Shown here piece by piece: positions 37,109 through 46,526 of a DNA stretch of 64,000 nucleotides. Position numbers and translations under genes: made by a program. The notes beneath the pieces were generated by a model that ran no database searches, was not told the origin of the DNA, and worked only from the letters and a program-made list of their open reading frames with translations. The stretch comes from an uncultured Methylococcaceae bacterium (GTDB taxonomy: Bacteria > Pseudomonadota > Gammaproteobacteria > Methylococcales > Methylomonadaceae): positions 19,819-83,818 of the forward strand of contig CAIYRS010000105.1 in NCBI GenBank assembly GCA_903928685.1, in the 5' to 3' direction. Numbering within the stretch: the first letter of the stretch is position 1; every line of letters begins with the position of its first letter.

Positions 37109-37759
37109 ATGCAAGAAATAATCAATTGGACAGAGCTTTTCAAAGATTTTATCGGTATTTTTGCCATACTGAATCCACTTGGCGCAATACCCGTTTATCT
37201 TGGTATGACGGCTAACAAATCACGCTCTGAAACCAAGCGTATAGCCATTAAAACTTCAATGGCGGTGGCTATCATTCTGGTGATTTCAATCTGGGCAGGC
37301 GGTGTCGTCTTACAATTTTTTGGTATCACCATGCCTGCCTTTCGCATTGCCAGTGGCTTATTGGTGTTATTGGTTGCTATTTCCATGTTCCATGCCAAAT
37401 CCAGCGGCGCAAGCCATACCGATCAAGAAACGCTGGAAGCCGCACAAAAAGACGATATTGCCATCGTGCCCTTAGCCATGCCTTTATTGGCGGGGCCGGG
37501 TGCAATCAGTTTGGTTATCGTCAATGCGAATCAAATGACGCAATGGTTCGAAAAAGTTTTCTTAAGTCTAAGCATTCTTATTATGGCGGTCGTTATTTGG
37601 TTTACATTGCATATCGCCAATAACCTGGGATCGTTAATGGGTACGGCGGGCATCAATACGGCAACGCGGGTGATGGGTTTACTGCTTGCTGCGATGGCGG
37701 TGCAATTTATGATTATGGGATTGGTAGAGGCATTTCCGGGTTTGTCTTCTAAAAATTAA
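37109..37759 (+). CDS. MarC-family integral membrane protein
   Basis: FAILNPLGAIPVYLGMT...AFRIASGLLVLLVAISMF...VPLAMPLLAGPGAISLVIV. Confidence 0.92.
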   Translation: MQEIINWTELFKDFIGIFAILNPLGAIPVYLGMTANKSRSETKRIAIKTSMAVAIILVISIWAGGVVLQFFGITMPAFRIASGLLVLLVAISMFHAKSSGASHTDQETLEAAQKDDIAIVPLAMPLLAGPGAISLVIVNANQMTQWFEKVFLSLSILIMAVVIWFTLHIANNLGSLMGTAGINTATRVMGLLLAAMAVQFMIMGLVEAFPGLSSKN

Positions 37760-37870
37760 CGCGGTAAAAACGGGATAGGGTGGGCAAGGCTGTTCTGCCC
37801 ACCTTTGATAACGGCAAACGATAAAGCTGTTCATTCCCAAGCCAGCGCTTGGGAATGAGAAAAATTTATT

Positions 37871-38329
37871 TTATTGATTCCAATTTAAAGTATTGCTTTT
37901 AGTCTTGCCGGAAAGCGCTCGTTGGCAGGTTAAAATGGCATCGCGCCAATCTGAGCCGCTACTCACGCCGCTGTTAAAGCAAGCAACGGTTTTTTCTGCA
38001 TCGCTGGTGCCAGAGCAGAGGTTAATGATATTTTTCCAATCCCATTGGGTGCTGCTGTTGGCGGTTCCCCATTTTACCCGCCCCGTCCTAACCATCGTAA
38101 AGCATTTGCCGGGTTCGGCGGGTTTTGCTGTGCCTTCGCAGAGTTGTTTGATATTTTCGGCATCCCAATTCATATTGCCCTCATCATTCCAAGGCGTTTT
38201 TCCTTGTACATCGTTAAAACATTGGGTTTCGTGATCGCTAGCGTATGCCGCTGAATTTATTAAAAATCCGGTAGTAGATAATGACAGGATTAAAACGAGA
38301 CGGCTGGCATTTTTTATTATGGTTTTCAT
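37871..38329 (-). CDS. Secreted hypothetical protein with three Cys/Trp repeats
   Basis: Signal peptide and repeated CF...W...W..(N/D)(I/A)I..LC/TC modules. Confidence 0.6.
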   Translation of the reverse strand: MKTIIKNASRLVLILSLSTTGFLINSAAYASDHETQCFNDVQGKTPWNDEGNMNWDAENIKQLCEGTAKPAEPGKCFTMVRTGRVKWGTANSSTQWDWKNIINLCSGTSDAEKTVACFNSGVSSGSDWRDAILTCQRALSGKTKSNTLNWNQ

Positions 38330-38727
38330 GTTGACCTCTTGTGACTGAATTTAATTGACCGCAAGATTAATTTATCTGCGATTAGCAATTGCACAAGCCT
38401 AAATTTTTTGGTAATCATCGCCAAAGACGATAAAGTGCCTTACCGCAACAAAACCAGCAAAGCCGTTTGGGTACTGTTATGGAATCGCTGAGCAAAGCCT
38501 TCGACAAGCTCTCGGCAACTGCTCCCTGCGTTGCTCTACCTCCTGCATCCATGCAGTCGAGGCCGAACGGTAACTAATTGATTCCGTTCGTGCTGAGCTT
38601 GTCGAAGCATGAGCGGGAGCAATTAGTTCAGTGCTTCCTTATCCGCCAGTGTTGTGACGGCAATTACTGGATTATCAAAATTTACTTTCATAAACATCAA
38701 CCGAGTGGCCTTTCAAATTCAAACACT

Positions 38728-39159
38728 ATGCTAAAACTAACCGAACTTGCCCCCGCCGATACCCAAGCAGACGACAGCTTGACCTTGCCTTTTGAATCCC
38801 GCCAAAAAAGCCGCTTGCCCGCCCTGACCGATGGCGGGGTGAAAGTCGGTTTGTTTTTGCAGCGTGGCAATTATTTGCGCTCCGGCACGGTGCTGACGGG
38901 TAACGAAAAATTTCGAGTGCTGATAAAAGCCGCGCCGGAAACCTTGTCGATTGTCCGCACCGATGATCCTTTGCTGTTCGCCCGCGTCTGTTATCACCTC
39001 GGCAACCGCCACATCGCTTTGCAAATCTTGCCCGGCGAATTACGATTTTTGAGCGACCACGTCCTCGATCACATGGTCGAAGGCTTAGGCTTAAGCGTCA
39101 GCCATGAAGACTTGCCGTTCGAACCCGAAGCAGGCGCGTACCAACATCATGGTCACTGA
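38728..39159 (+). CDS. ureE: Urease accessory protein UreE
   Basis: [14 protein letters not shown]...[35 protein letters not shown]. Confidence 0.93.
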   Translation: MLKLTELAPADTQADDSLTLPFESRQKSRLPALTDGGVKVGLFLQRGNYLRSGTVLTGNEKFRVLIKAAPETLSIVRTDDPLLFARVCYHLGNRHIALQILPGELRFLSDHVLDHMVEGLGLSVSHEDLPFEPEAGAYQHHGH

Positions 39160-39823
39160 TCTCAGCCTTTTACGCTTGCTGCAATTGGTCAGCCCTGGCT
39201 TGCCGATTGGCATGTATAGCTATTCGCAAGGGCTGGAGCGGGCGGTGGACGATGGTTGGGTCAGCACGCCTGATACCGCCCGCGAATGGATAGGCGGCGT
39301 GTTGCAAACCAGCATGACCCGCGTGGATGTGCCCGTGTTGTTGCGTTTGTGTAGCGCATGGCAAAACCAAGACCACGCAGCGGTAACACACTGGAGCCAA
39401 ACCCTAACCGCCTGCCGTGAAACCAGCGAACTCCGCGCCGAAGACCGCCAAACCGGACAAGCCTTGGCGAAATTGCTGATGAAATTGGACATGCCCGAAG
39501 CCGAAGCCTGGCAACGTCAACCGGAAGCAACTCTGGCAACCGTGTTCAGCCTCGCCGCCGTGCGTTGGGGCATAGATCCACGCCACGCCGCGATGGGATA
39601 TGTCTGGGGCTGGTTGGAAAACCAAGTGTTATGCGCCGTCAAACTCGTGCCGCTAGGACAAGTCGCCGGACAGCAATTATTGCAAGCTTTGGCAGCGCAA
39701 ATCCCCACGCAAGTCGATGCGGCGGCTTTGTTGAATGATGACGATATTGGCGGCAGTGCCTTTGGTTTGGCGTTGGCGAGTAGCCGTCATGAGATGCAGT
39801 ATTCGCGGTTGTTTAGGTCTTGA
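39149..39823 (+). CDS. ureF: Urease accessory protein UreF
   Basis: [32 protein letters not shown]...; overlaps ureE. Confidence 0.95.
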   Translation: MVTDLSLLRLLQLVSPGLPIGMYSYSQGLERAVDDGWVSTPDTAREWIGGVLQTSMTRVDVPVLLRLCSAWQNQDHAAVTHWSQTLTACRETSELRAEDRQTGQALAKLLMKLDMPEAEAWQRQPEATLATVFSLAAVRWGIDPRHAAMGYVWGWLENQVLCAVKLVPLGQVAGQQLLQALAAQIPTQVDAAALLNDDDIGGSAFGLALASSRHEMQYSRLFRS

Positions 39824-39833
39824 AAAAATTAAT

Positions 39834-39902
39834 GGGTGGGTACGCTGTTCTGCCTATCATTTACATCACAAACGGTGGGCAGAAAAGCGCTGCCCACCCT
39901 AC
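39834..39902. repeat. REPIN-like pair with degenerate left head
   Basis: GGTGGGTACGCTGTTCTGCC ... GGTGGGCAGAAAAGCGCTGCCCACCCTAC. Confidence 0.6.
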
Positions 39903-39916
39903 AAAAGGAAAATCCT

Positions 39917-40543
39917 ATGAATGATAAACCTGTTTTAAGAGTTGGTATCGGCGGCCCAGTTGGGTCTGGCAAGACTGCGTTGGTGGATGCTTTGTGCAAA
40001 CGGATGCGTGACAATTTTGAAATCGCGGTGGTGACGAATGACATTTACACCCGCGAAGACCAGCAGTTTTTAATCCGCAGCCAAGCCTTGCCGGAGGAGC
40101 GGATTTTGGGCGTGGAAACGGGCGGTTGTCCGCATACCGCCATCCGCGAAGATGCGTCGATGAACCTCGCCGCTGTCGATGAGTTGATCGAGCGTTGGGA
40201 TAATCTGGATTTTATTATGGTGGAAAGCGGTGGCGATAACCTGAGCGCGACCTTTAGCCCGGAATTGGCGGATTTGACCATTTATGTGATTGACGTGTCG
40301 GCGGGTGACAAAATCCCGCGCAAAGGCGGTCCCGGCATTACCCGTTCGGATTTGTTGGTGATTAATAAGATTGATCTTGCGCCTTATGTGGGCGCGTCTT
40401 TGGAAGTGATGGACAGGGATGCCAAGAAAATGCGCGGCGAGCGCCCGTTTGTGTTCAGTAATTTAAAGACGGGAACGGGGTTGGCGGATATTGAGGCGTT
40501 TATTATTCAGGCGGGGATGTTGGATTCGCCACTGGCGGCTTGA
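39917..40543 (+). CDS. ureG: Urease accessory GTPase UreG
   Basis: [22 protein letters not shown]...[13 protein letters not shown]...[53 protein letters not shown]. Confidence 0.97.
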   Translation: MNDKPVLRVGIGGPVGSGKTALVDALCKRMRDNFEIAVVTNDIYTREDQQFLIRSQALPEERILGVETGGCPHTAIREDASMNLAAVDELIERWDNLDFIMVESGGDNLSATFSPELADLTIYVIDVSAGDKIPRKGGPGITRSDLLVINKIDLAPYVGASLEVMDRDAKKMRGERPFVFSNLKTGTGLADIEAFIIQAGMLDSPLAA

Positions 40544-40604
40544 GAATGACTTGGTTATTGATTGTAAATGTATAGTCTGAGTGGTCAGTTTTTCGGTTTT
40601 TTGG

Positions 40605-40642
40605 TAGAGACGTTGCATTGCAACGTCTCTACAACGTCTCTA
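40605..40642. repeat. Palindromic repeat GTAGAGACGTTGCATTGCAACGTCTCTAC plus partial unit
   Basis: Directly readable. Confidence 0.7.
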
Positions 40643-40664
40643 CCGTTTGTAGGTCGATTTTCCC

Positions 40665-41327
40665 CTAAGGCAATCTAAGTTGCGCTGCCAACAAGTCAAA
40701 ATCAGCTTGTTGTTGGTAGGGCAATATCCCCAGCAATGGCGCAGGTATTAAGGTTTTCAGGGTGTCGATATTGTCTTGCATACACAGCATTTCTGGTTGT
40801 ATGCAGTTGGCTATCCAGCCCGCGCAGGTTAGGCCGGATTGGTTGATGGCTTGATAGCTCAGTAGCGAATGGTTGATGCACCCCAGTTTTATCCCCACCA
40901 CTAAAATAACCGGCAAATTTAAGGCGATGGCTAAATCGCTGATGTTTTGTTGGTTGTTAATCGGCGCGTACCAGCCGCCTGCACCTTCTACCAATATTAT
41001 CTCGGCTTGCGGTTGCAACTGTTGAAAGATGGCCAACACTTTCGGCAATTGCACGGGATTGTCGCGGCCTGCTATGTGCGGCGAAACGGGCAAGGCGTAG
41101 GCATAAGGATTCAGTAGCTGATAATCGACTGCCAGCGAAGCTTCCGCTTGTAGTTGCAAGGCATCGTCATTTTTTAATTCCCCTCCCTCATCGTTACAGC
41201 CAGCGGCGACGGGTTTCATGCCGATGACCGATAAGCCTTGCTGTCGGCAATGGCGCATTAATGCGGTGGTTGCCCAGGTTTTGCCGACGTCGGTGTCGGT
41301 GCCAGTAATAAAGTAGCCTTGTTTCAT
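40665..41327 (-). CDS. bioD: Dethiobiotin synthetase
   Basis: GYFITGTDTDVGKTWATTALMR; EGAGGWYAPI. Confidence 0.95.
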   Translation of the reverse strand: MKQGYFITGTDTDVGKTWATTALMRHCRQQGLSVIGMKPVAAGCNDEGGELKNDDALQLQAEASLAVDYQLLNPYAYALPVSPHIAGRDNPVQLPKVLAIFQQLQPQAEIILVEGAGGWYAPINNQQNISDLAIALNLPVILVVGIKLGCINHSLLSYQAINQSGLTCAGWIANCIQPEMLCMQDNIDTLKTLIPAPLLGILPYQQQADFDLLAAQLRLP

Positions 41328-42103
41328 GTGCGGGTCAGGATGTTGATGATGTCAAAAGTTGCCGGAATGCCTTGGGCAGTGCGGTGGTTTTCGTAAGCGG
41401 CTTGCATGGCTTGCAGACGGGCTTTGCTGGTGAGCTGTGGGTTTCGGCCTTGGATAACGTGGCCTGCGCCCAGTTGTTTTAGTTCGCGCAGTAAATCCAG
41501 CACTTGCGGGTAATGCGATTGCTGTAGGGTTTGCTGGAATTGGCTATCAACAAATCCGGCCTGTTGCAGTTGCTGTTGCAGGCTGGGTAAATCGTAAAAA
41601 TCGTTAACGTGGCGGTAGTGGTCAACCTCGCGCCACGCCGCCGCCAATTCCTGCAAACTTTGATTGCCGAAGGTGGAAAACAGCAGCCAGCCGCCGGGTT
41701 TTAACACCCGCCGTAATTCTTGCAAGACTTTATCCAGCGGATAACACCATTGCAGCGCCAAGTTGGAGCAGATGGTGTCGATGCTGTGGCTTGCTAGCGG
41801 CAGTTGTTCGGCATCGGCGCAAATATAGCGGATGTTGCTGGCGGCTAGTAATTTTTGCCGCGCGGTTTGTAACATCGGCAAAGCGATGTCTACGGCGATG
41901 ATTGGCGACTTCGGCGCTTTTGCGAACAGTTCGCCTGTTAAAAAGCCAGTGCCGCAGCCTAAATCGAGCAGATTGCCGCCCAAACTGTTGTTCGGTAATT
42001 GTTTTAATAAGGCGATGCCTGCGCGGCGTTGTAAGTCGGCAACGCTGTCGTAATGGTTTGCCGCGCCAGCGAAAGCCTGTTTGATGGCGGTTTTTGCTAG
42101 CAT
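41324..42103 (-). CDS. bioC: Malonyl-ACP O-methyltransferase
   Basis: LLDLGCGTGFLTGELF SAM motif; neighbours bioD and bioH. Confidence 0.92.
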   Translation of the reverse strand: MLAKTAIKQAFAGAANHYDSVADLQRRAGIALLKQLPNNSLGGNLLDLGCGTGFLTGELFAKAPKSPIIAVDIALPMLQTARQKLLAASNIRYICADAEQLPLASHSIDTICSNLALQWCYPLDKVLQELRRVLKPGGWLLFSTFGNQSLQELAAAWREVDHYRHVNDFYDLPSLQQQLQQAGFVDSQFQQTLQQSHYPQVLDLLRELKQLGAGHVIQGRNPQLTSKARLQAMQAAYENHRTAQGIPATFDIINILTRT

Positions 42104-42873
42104 CTGTGCTGATCCATAAAGGCGTTGATGGCGGTCAACAGTTCTGCCGGATGCGATAAAAACGGCGTGTGGGCGGCTTGTTCCAAAACCTGAATGTCGG
42201 CGGCGGGCAGTAATTGCTTCAACGGTGCTTGCAGGGCGGCGGGGATGAGGCTGTCATTTTTACCGAGTAACACCAAGATTGGCGCGTTGATGGCAGCTAA
42301 ATCGGCGCGTAAATCGCTGTCTTTAAGAATGGCTAAGCCGCCTTGCAGGGTTTCGGTGCTAGGTGCTGGGCAGGCCAACACCGCTGTTTTTAAGGTTTTG
42401 CCTAAGGATTTGGCATTCGGCAAGGCCATCACTTGTATGGATAAAAACCGCAGCAAAGTGCCGTGGGCATCGGCTTGTAATTTGTCGGCGAAACTTTCCA
42501 GCACCACCGGACGTATGCCAGGCCAATCCGCTTGCTGCAAAAAGCACGGGTTGCCAGCCAGTAAAATCAACGCCGAAGCCCGCGCCGGATAACGGCGAAC
42601 GAAAGCCATCGCCACGGTTGCGCCTAAAGACCAGCCCAGCCAGCAGCAGGGCTTATCGGGCAAGGTTTCTGCCAAGCTGTCGATGATGTTATCTAAGGTA
42701 AACGGCGTTAATGCCGGGCTATGCCCGTGACCGGGTAAATCGACCAGAATGACTTGATGCTGCGCTGCTAGTTGCTGGGCAAAGTCCAGCCAAATGCCGC
42801 TGTGCATGCCCCAGCCGTGGATTAGTACGATAGGGCTGCCAGTGCCTAGGGTTTGCGTATGGATGTGGATCAT
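42097..42873 (-). CDS. bioH: Pimeloyl-ACP methyl ester carboxylesterase
   Basis: [13 protein letters not shown]...[14 protein letters not shown]; between bioF and bioC. Confidence 0.93.
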   Translation of the reverse strand: MIHIHTQTLGTGSPIVLIHGWGMHSGIWLDFAQQLAAQHQVILVDLPGHGHSPALTPFTLDNIIDSLAETLPDKPCCWLGWSLGATVAMAFVRRYPARASALILLAGNPCFLQQADWPGIRPVVLESFADKLQADAHGTLLRFLSIQVMALPNAKSLGKTLKTAVLACPAPSTETLQGGLAILKDSDLRADLAAINAPILVLLGKNDSLIPAALQAPLKQLLPAADIQVLEQAAHTPFLSHPAELLTAINAFMDQHRC

Positions 42874-44024
42874 GTGTTTGCCTTTTCTAGCGCATTCAGC
42901 AGGCTATTGACGTGATGCGGTTCATGCTCAGCCGATAAAGTCACACGCAATCTTGCCGTACCCTGCGCCACGGTCGGCGGGCGTATCGCGCTGACTAAAA
43001 ATCCGGCTGCTAAAAGCGCTTGGCTGATTGCCACGGCGCGTTGGCTATCACCAATCAGTATCGGTTGGATAGGCGAAGCGGAGGGCATTAACGATAAGCC
43101 CAATTGCTCTGCGCCTGTGCGGAATTGCTGGATTAAGGCGAGCAGTTTTTCGCGTCGCCAGGGTTCGCTTTGGATGATGTGTAAACTGGCTCGGGTGGCT
43201 TCGGCAACGGCGGGTGGCAGTGCGGTGGTGTAAATGTAGGTGCGTGCTGATTGGATTAAGGTTTCAATCAATACCTCTGAACCTGCGACAAACGCGCCGA
43301 AAGTGCCGAAACCTTTGCCTAGCGTACCCATCAGCACTTGCACATCGTCTTGCCCTAGATTGGTTTGCGCCAACAAGCCGCCGCCGTTTACGCCCAACAC
43401 GCCTAAGCCGTGGGCATCATCGACCATTAGCCAGGCATCGTGTTGTTTTGCTACTGCCGCCAGTTCTGGCAACGGCGCGGCATCGCCATCCATGCTGAAT
43501 ATGCCATCGGTAACCACCAGTTTGTTGCCGCTGGCTTCGGCTAGCAATTCTGCCAAATGGGCGCTGTCGGCATGGGCATAGCGCTTGAATTTTGCCCCCG
43601 ACGATAAGCCGCCATCCAATAAAGACGCGTGGTTAAGGCGGTCTTCCAAGACGGTATCGCCGCGCCCGACTAAGGCGTTAATGACGCCGATGTTTGCCAT
43701 GTAACCTGTGGAAAATAATAAGGCGCGATCACGTCCGGTAAAGGCTGCGAGTTCTTCTTCTAGGGCGTGGTGGGCGTGGCTGTGTCCGCAAATTAAATGC
43801 GCCGCGCCGCTGCCAACGCCATAGGTATCGGCGGCATTTTTAAAGGCTTTTACGACGGCGGGGTGGTTTGCCAAGCCAAGGTAGTCGTTGCTGCAAAAAT
43901 TGATGACGGTTTGGTTTTGTAATTGCAAAACGATGCCTTGGGGCGAGTCGATCACCCGGCGGCTACGGTAAAGCCCTTGTTGTGCTTGGGTTTGCAATTG
44001 GGTTTGTAAATGCGAAAAGGCCAT
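42870..44024 (-). CDS. bioF: 8-amino-7-oxononanoate synthase
   Basis: [17 protein letters not shown]...[10 protein letters not shown]...[18 protein letters not shown]. Confidence 0.95.
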   Translation of the reverse strand: MAFSHLQTQLQTQAQQGLYRSRRVIDSPQGIVLQLQNQTVINFCSNDYLGLANHPAVVKAFKNAADTYGVGSGAAHLICGHSHAHHALEEELAAFTGRDRALLFSTGYMANIGVINALVGRGDTVLEDRLNHASLLDGGLSSGAKFKRYAHADSAHLAELLAEASGNKLVVTDGIFSMDGDAAPLPELAAVAKQHDAWLMVDDAHGLGVLGVNGGGLLAQTNLGQDDVQVLMGTLGKGFGTFGAFVAGSEVLIETLIQSARTYIYTTALPPAVAEATRASLHIIQSEPWRREKLLALIQQFRTGAEQLGLSLMPSASPIQPILIGDSQRAVAISQALLAAGFLVSAIRPPTVAQGTARLRVTLSAEHEPHHVNSLLNALEKANT

Positions 44025-44100
44025 CGGGTGTTTGGTGAGGATGTTGTTAAGTAGTTGATATTACCCACTCACTTTTTGTGAGTTGAAAATAAATAATAAT

Positions 44101-44421
44101 GAATCGCTATCGCGATGTTTTTCTAATCGGGTTTTCGCACCCGAAGGCGAGTTACTTTCTTTTGCGCCGCAAGCTACAAGGATGTGGCGAATGCCGAAAA
44201 TGCAGGAGCAATTTTCGGCCAAAAGAAAGTAACCAAAGAAAAGGCGGCCCGATTACCGCTGATGTCTTGCGCTCCTCGCATTTGTCGGGGGACGGCAAAA
44301 GGGGCTTCCTGCCCCTTTGCCGCCGCGCGGCTTCCCTGCCGCGCCCCTTCGGGCTATTCCCGACAAATACTGCGGTGCTCGACGCGGTAAACGGGAGAAA
44401 AGCGCGTCACTGCGTAACATC
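44101..44421. repeat. Dispersed repeat, copy 2 with ~49-bp internal insertion
   Basis: Matches 10704-10974 except AAGCTACAAGGATGTGGCGAATGCCGAAAATGCAGGAGCAATTTTCGGC inserted after GCGCCGC. Confidence 0.85.
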
Positions 44422-44450
44422 CGCTCCTAAATTGAATATTTTTGCGGCTT

Positions 44451-46520
44451 CTAATTCGAATCCACCTTACAAATTTGCATTGCCAGCAAATCAGCTTGCA
44501 AGATTTCTAATTGGCTGCGATGGCTTTCCGGTAAGACTGCCAAATCTTGCCAATGGATGCTGTCATTGTTGTGGCTGGCGCTGATAAACCAGCAATCATC
44601 GGGGATATGTATGCCACGGGCGGCTAGCAATTGGCGTACTGGCGGGCGGTTTGCCAGGGTGGCGAATGCTTGGGCGTTATCGTTAGCGGCGTGGTCAATG
44701 AAAACCACTAATGGGGCAAAATCAGTCATTAAGTTAATTTTGCTTAAAAATTTAGCTAGCAGTTCGGCTTGTTCGGTATCAGAAGTGGGCAATAGCATAG
44801 CCATCAATTTTTGGCTGAAGTTTTGAAAGCCAATGGGTGCTATGGATTTGGCGATTAAGTTCAATAGGCTGAGTGGCGCTAGCAGATTGATGGCGGGGTA
44901 GGCTATCGCCATCGGTTGCAGTAAGCCGCGCTGCCAAAGCCCATGGGCTTTTTGTTGCCACGGTTGTTCTTGTGCATTTTCGTTGGCGGCGGTAAAAAAA
45001 TCTGCCGCGTTAACAATGCGTATTTGTTGATTGCAGGCTTGCAAATGGCGGCGTAAGTTTTCTTCCCGGCTATCTATGCAGAAAATTAGCGGTTGCGGTT
45101 TTGGCTGCCCATGCAAAAGCGTTTGCTGGTAATGGTGTTGCTGCGCGTAATGCCAGATTTTGCTGCGATCGTTAGTGGTGAATTTATCTAAGCTGGCGAG
45201 CATGGCGGTTAAATCGCTGTCATCTAGCGCTTGCAGTTGTAAGGCATTCATACCTAGGTGTTGGCAGAGCCGGAATAAGCGCCAGCCGCTGTCGCTGGCG
45301 GTGTGCTGGCTTTGGTTGAGTTGCCAGGTGTGCAGTAAATCGGCGAGTTGTTGCCAGTCGCTGCGGCATTGGCGTTCTGAACCTGCGCGGATAATCAGGG
45401 CTTCTGCCAATTCGGTCAGGTATTCCGGCAATTTGCCCGCATACAGGCGTTTGCGGATTAAAAATTCGGAAAGGTTTTTTTGGAAATAGGTTTCTAAGGC
45501 GCTGACTTTGGCTTCCACTTTCCATAAATCGTGGCAGATTTGGTTTAGCCATAAGCGATCTAAAGTCAGCCGTATCGCTAAGTAATCGGCAAGCGCGGCT
45601 TCGGTTACGGCTTGCCCATTGAGCAAGCCAGGCCATTCGGGCAGTTCCTGCACCAAGCAGTGCAAGTAGCCTGCCCATTGCGGTTTGGGGATGGCTAAGC
45701 GCAGCAGTTGCAGGCTGATGTTGTCCAGCGCTTGCTCTGGCAGTTCGGCGATGATGTCTTTCCAATCCGGCAATTGGTGCAAGAACAAGTTGGCATCGTA
45801 AGGCACCATCGCCCGCCAAGCGGCGTACAAACCTAGTGATTGATAGTCGGGTAAAGGCCATGTTGCGTAGCCATTATCTTTGGCGGATGCGTATAGCCGC
45901 AGTAATTGCGGGCGCACGCTATCCAAGCTATCTGTGCCGCTTAAGGCCAGTACCCAGCCGCGTAAGCTGAGGCCGTTGCCTAATTCGGCGAGCAGTTGCT
46001 TAAATTCACTTTCTGCTTGTTGGCGGGTTTGTTGGTGGACGTTACTGGCTTGCCCGGCGGTTTCGGTGCAGGTCAGCAGGGTTTCTGGATGCTGGTCGGC
46101 ATCGGAGAGTGCCAGTTTTTCAAGTAGGCTTGCCCATAATTGCGGTACGGCAATGGCGGGTTTTTCACCTGCTAGAAATGTGCTCGCCACGGCGGCTGGC
46201 ACATCGGTTTGCAGCTGCTGTAAGGCGTGATGGGTGTTTAGTTGCCACTGTAATTGGCTGTTGTTGAGGCTAGGGAAATCATAAAGCAAGGCTAGCTTGG
46301 CGATTTCGGGAGCGTCTGTTTGTTGGTCAAAGTTGGCGAATGCGGCGGTTAAGTCGTAATCGTTAATGCGGCCTTGTTGGTAAAGTTGCCGATAATGGGC
46401 TTCTGGTAAATAGTCGCCAACGGTTGTAGCCGATGCCGCTAGTGTTTGTTGGAGATTGGCTACGATGTCGGCAAGTTGCGCCCGATATTTGGCAAGTTCT
46501 ACGGTGTTGATTTGCATCAA
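44451..46520 (-). CDS. DUF2309/DabA-like protein (short, divergent)
   Basis: PLIFCIDSREENLRRHLQ, MTDFAPLVVFIDHA, RPPVRQLLAARGIHIPDDCWFISASHN match the DabA family; 689 aa. Confidence 0.75.
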   Translation of the reverse strand: MMQINTVELAKYRAQLADIVANLQQTLAASATTVGDYLPEAHYRQLYQQGRINDYDLTAAFANFDQQTDAPEIAKLALLYDFPSLNNSQLQWQLNTHHALQQLQTDVPAAVASTFLAGEKPAIAVPQLWASLLEKLALSDADQHPETLLTCTETAGQASNVHQQTRQQAESEFKQLLAELGNGLSLRGWVLALSGTDSLDSVRPQLLRLYASAKDNGYATWPLPDYQSLGLYAAWRAMVPYDANLFLHQLPDWKDIIAELPEQALDNISLQLLRLAIPKPQWAGYLHCLVQELPEWPGLLNGQAVTEAALADYLAIRLTLDRLWLNQICHDLWKVEAKVSALETYFQKNLSEFLIRKRLYAGKLPEYLTELAEALIIRAGSERQCRSDWQQLADLLHTWQLNQSQHTASDSGWRLFRLCQHLGMNALQLQALDDSDLTAMLASLDKFTTNDRSKIWHYAQQHHYQQTLLHGQPKPQPLIFCIDSREENLRRHLQACNQQIRIVNAADFFTAANENAQEQPWQQKAHGLWQRGLLQPMAIAYPAINLLAPLSLLNLIAKSIAPIGFQNFSQKLMAMLLPTSDTEQAELLAKFLSKINLMTDFAPLVVFIDHAANDNAQAFATLANRPPVRQLLAARGIHIPDDCWFISASHNNDSIHWQDLAVLPESHRSQLEILQADLLAMQICKVDSN

Positions 46521-46526
46521 TAAGAC

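Noticed and set aside
44099-44584. ORFs 44099-44584 and 44184-44390 as proteins
   Set aside because: Same dispersed repeat, overlapping the end of the DabA-like gene on the opposite strand
45220-45861. 213-aa alternate-frame ORF inside the DabA-like gene
   Set aside because: No recognisable motifs, Arg/Gln-rich, overlaps a better-supported CDS
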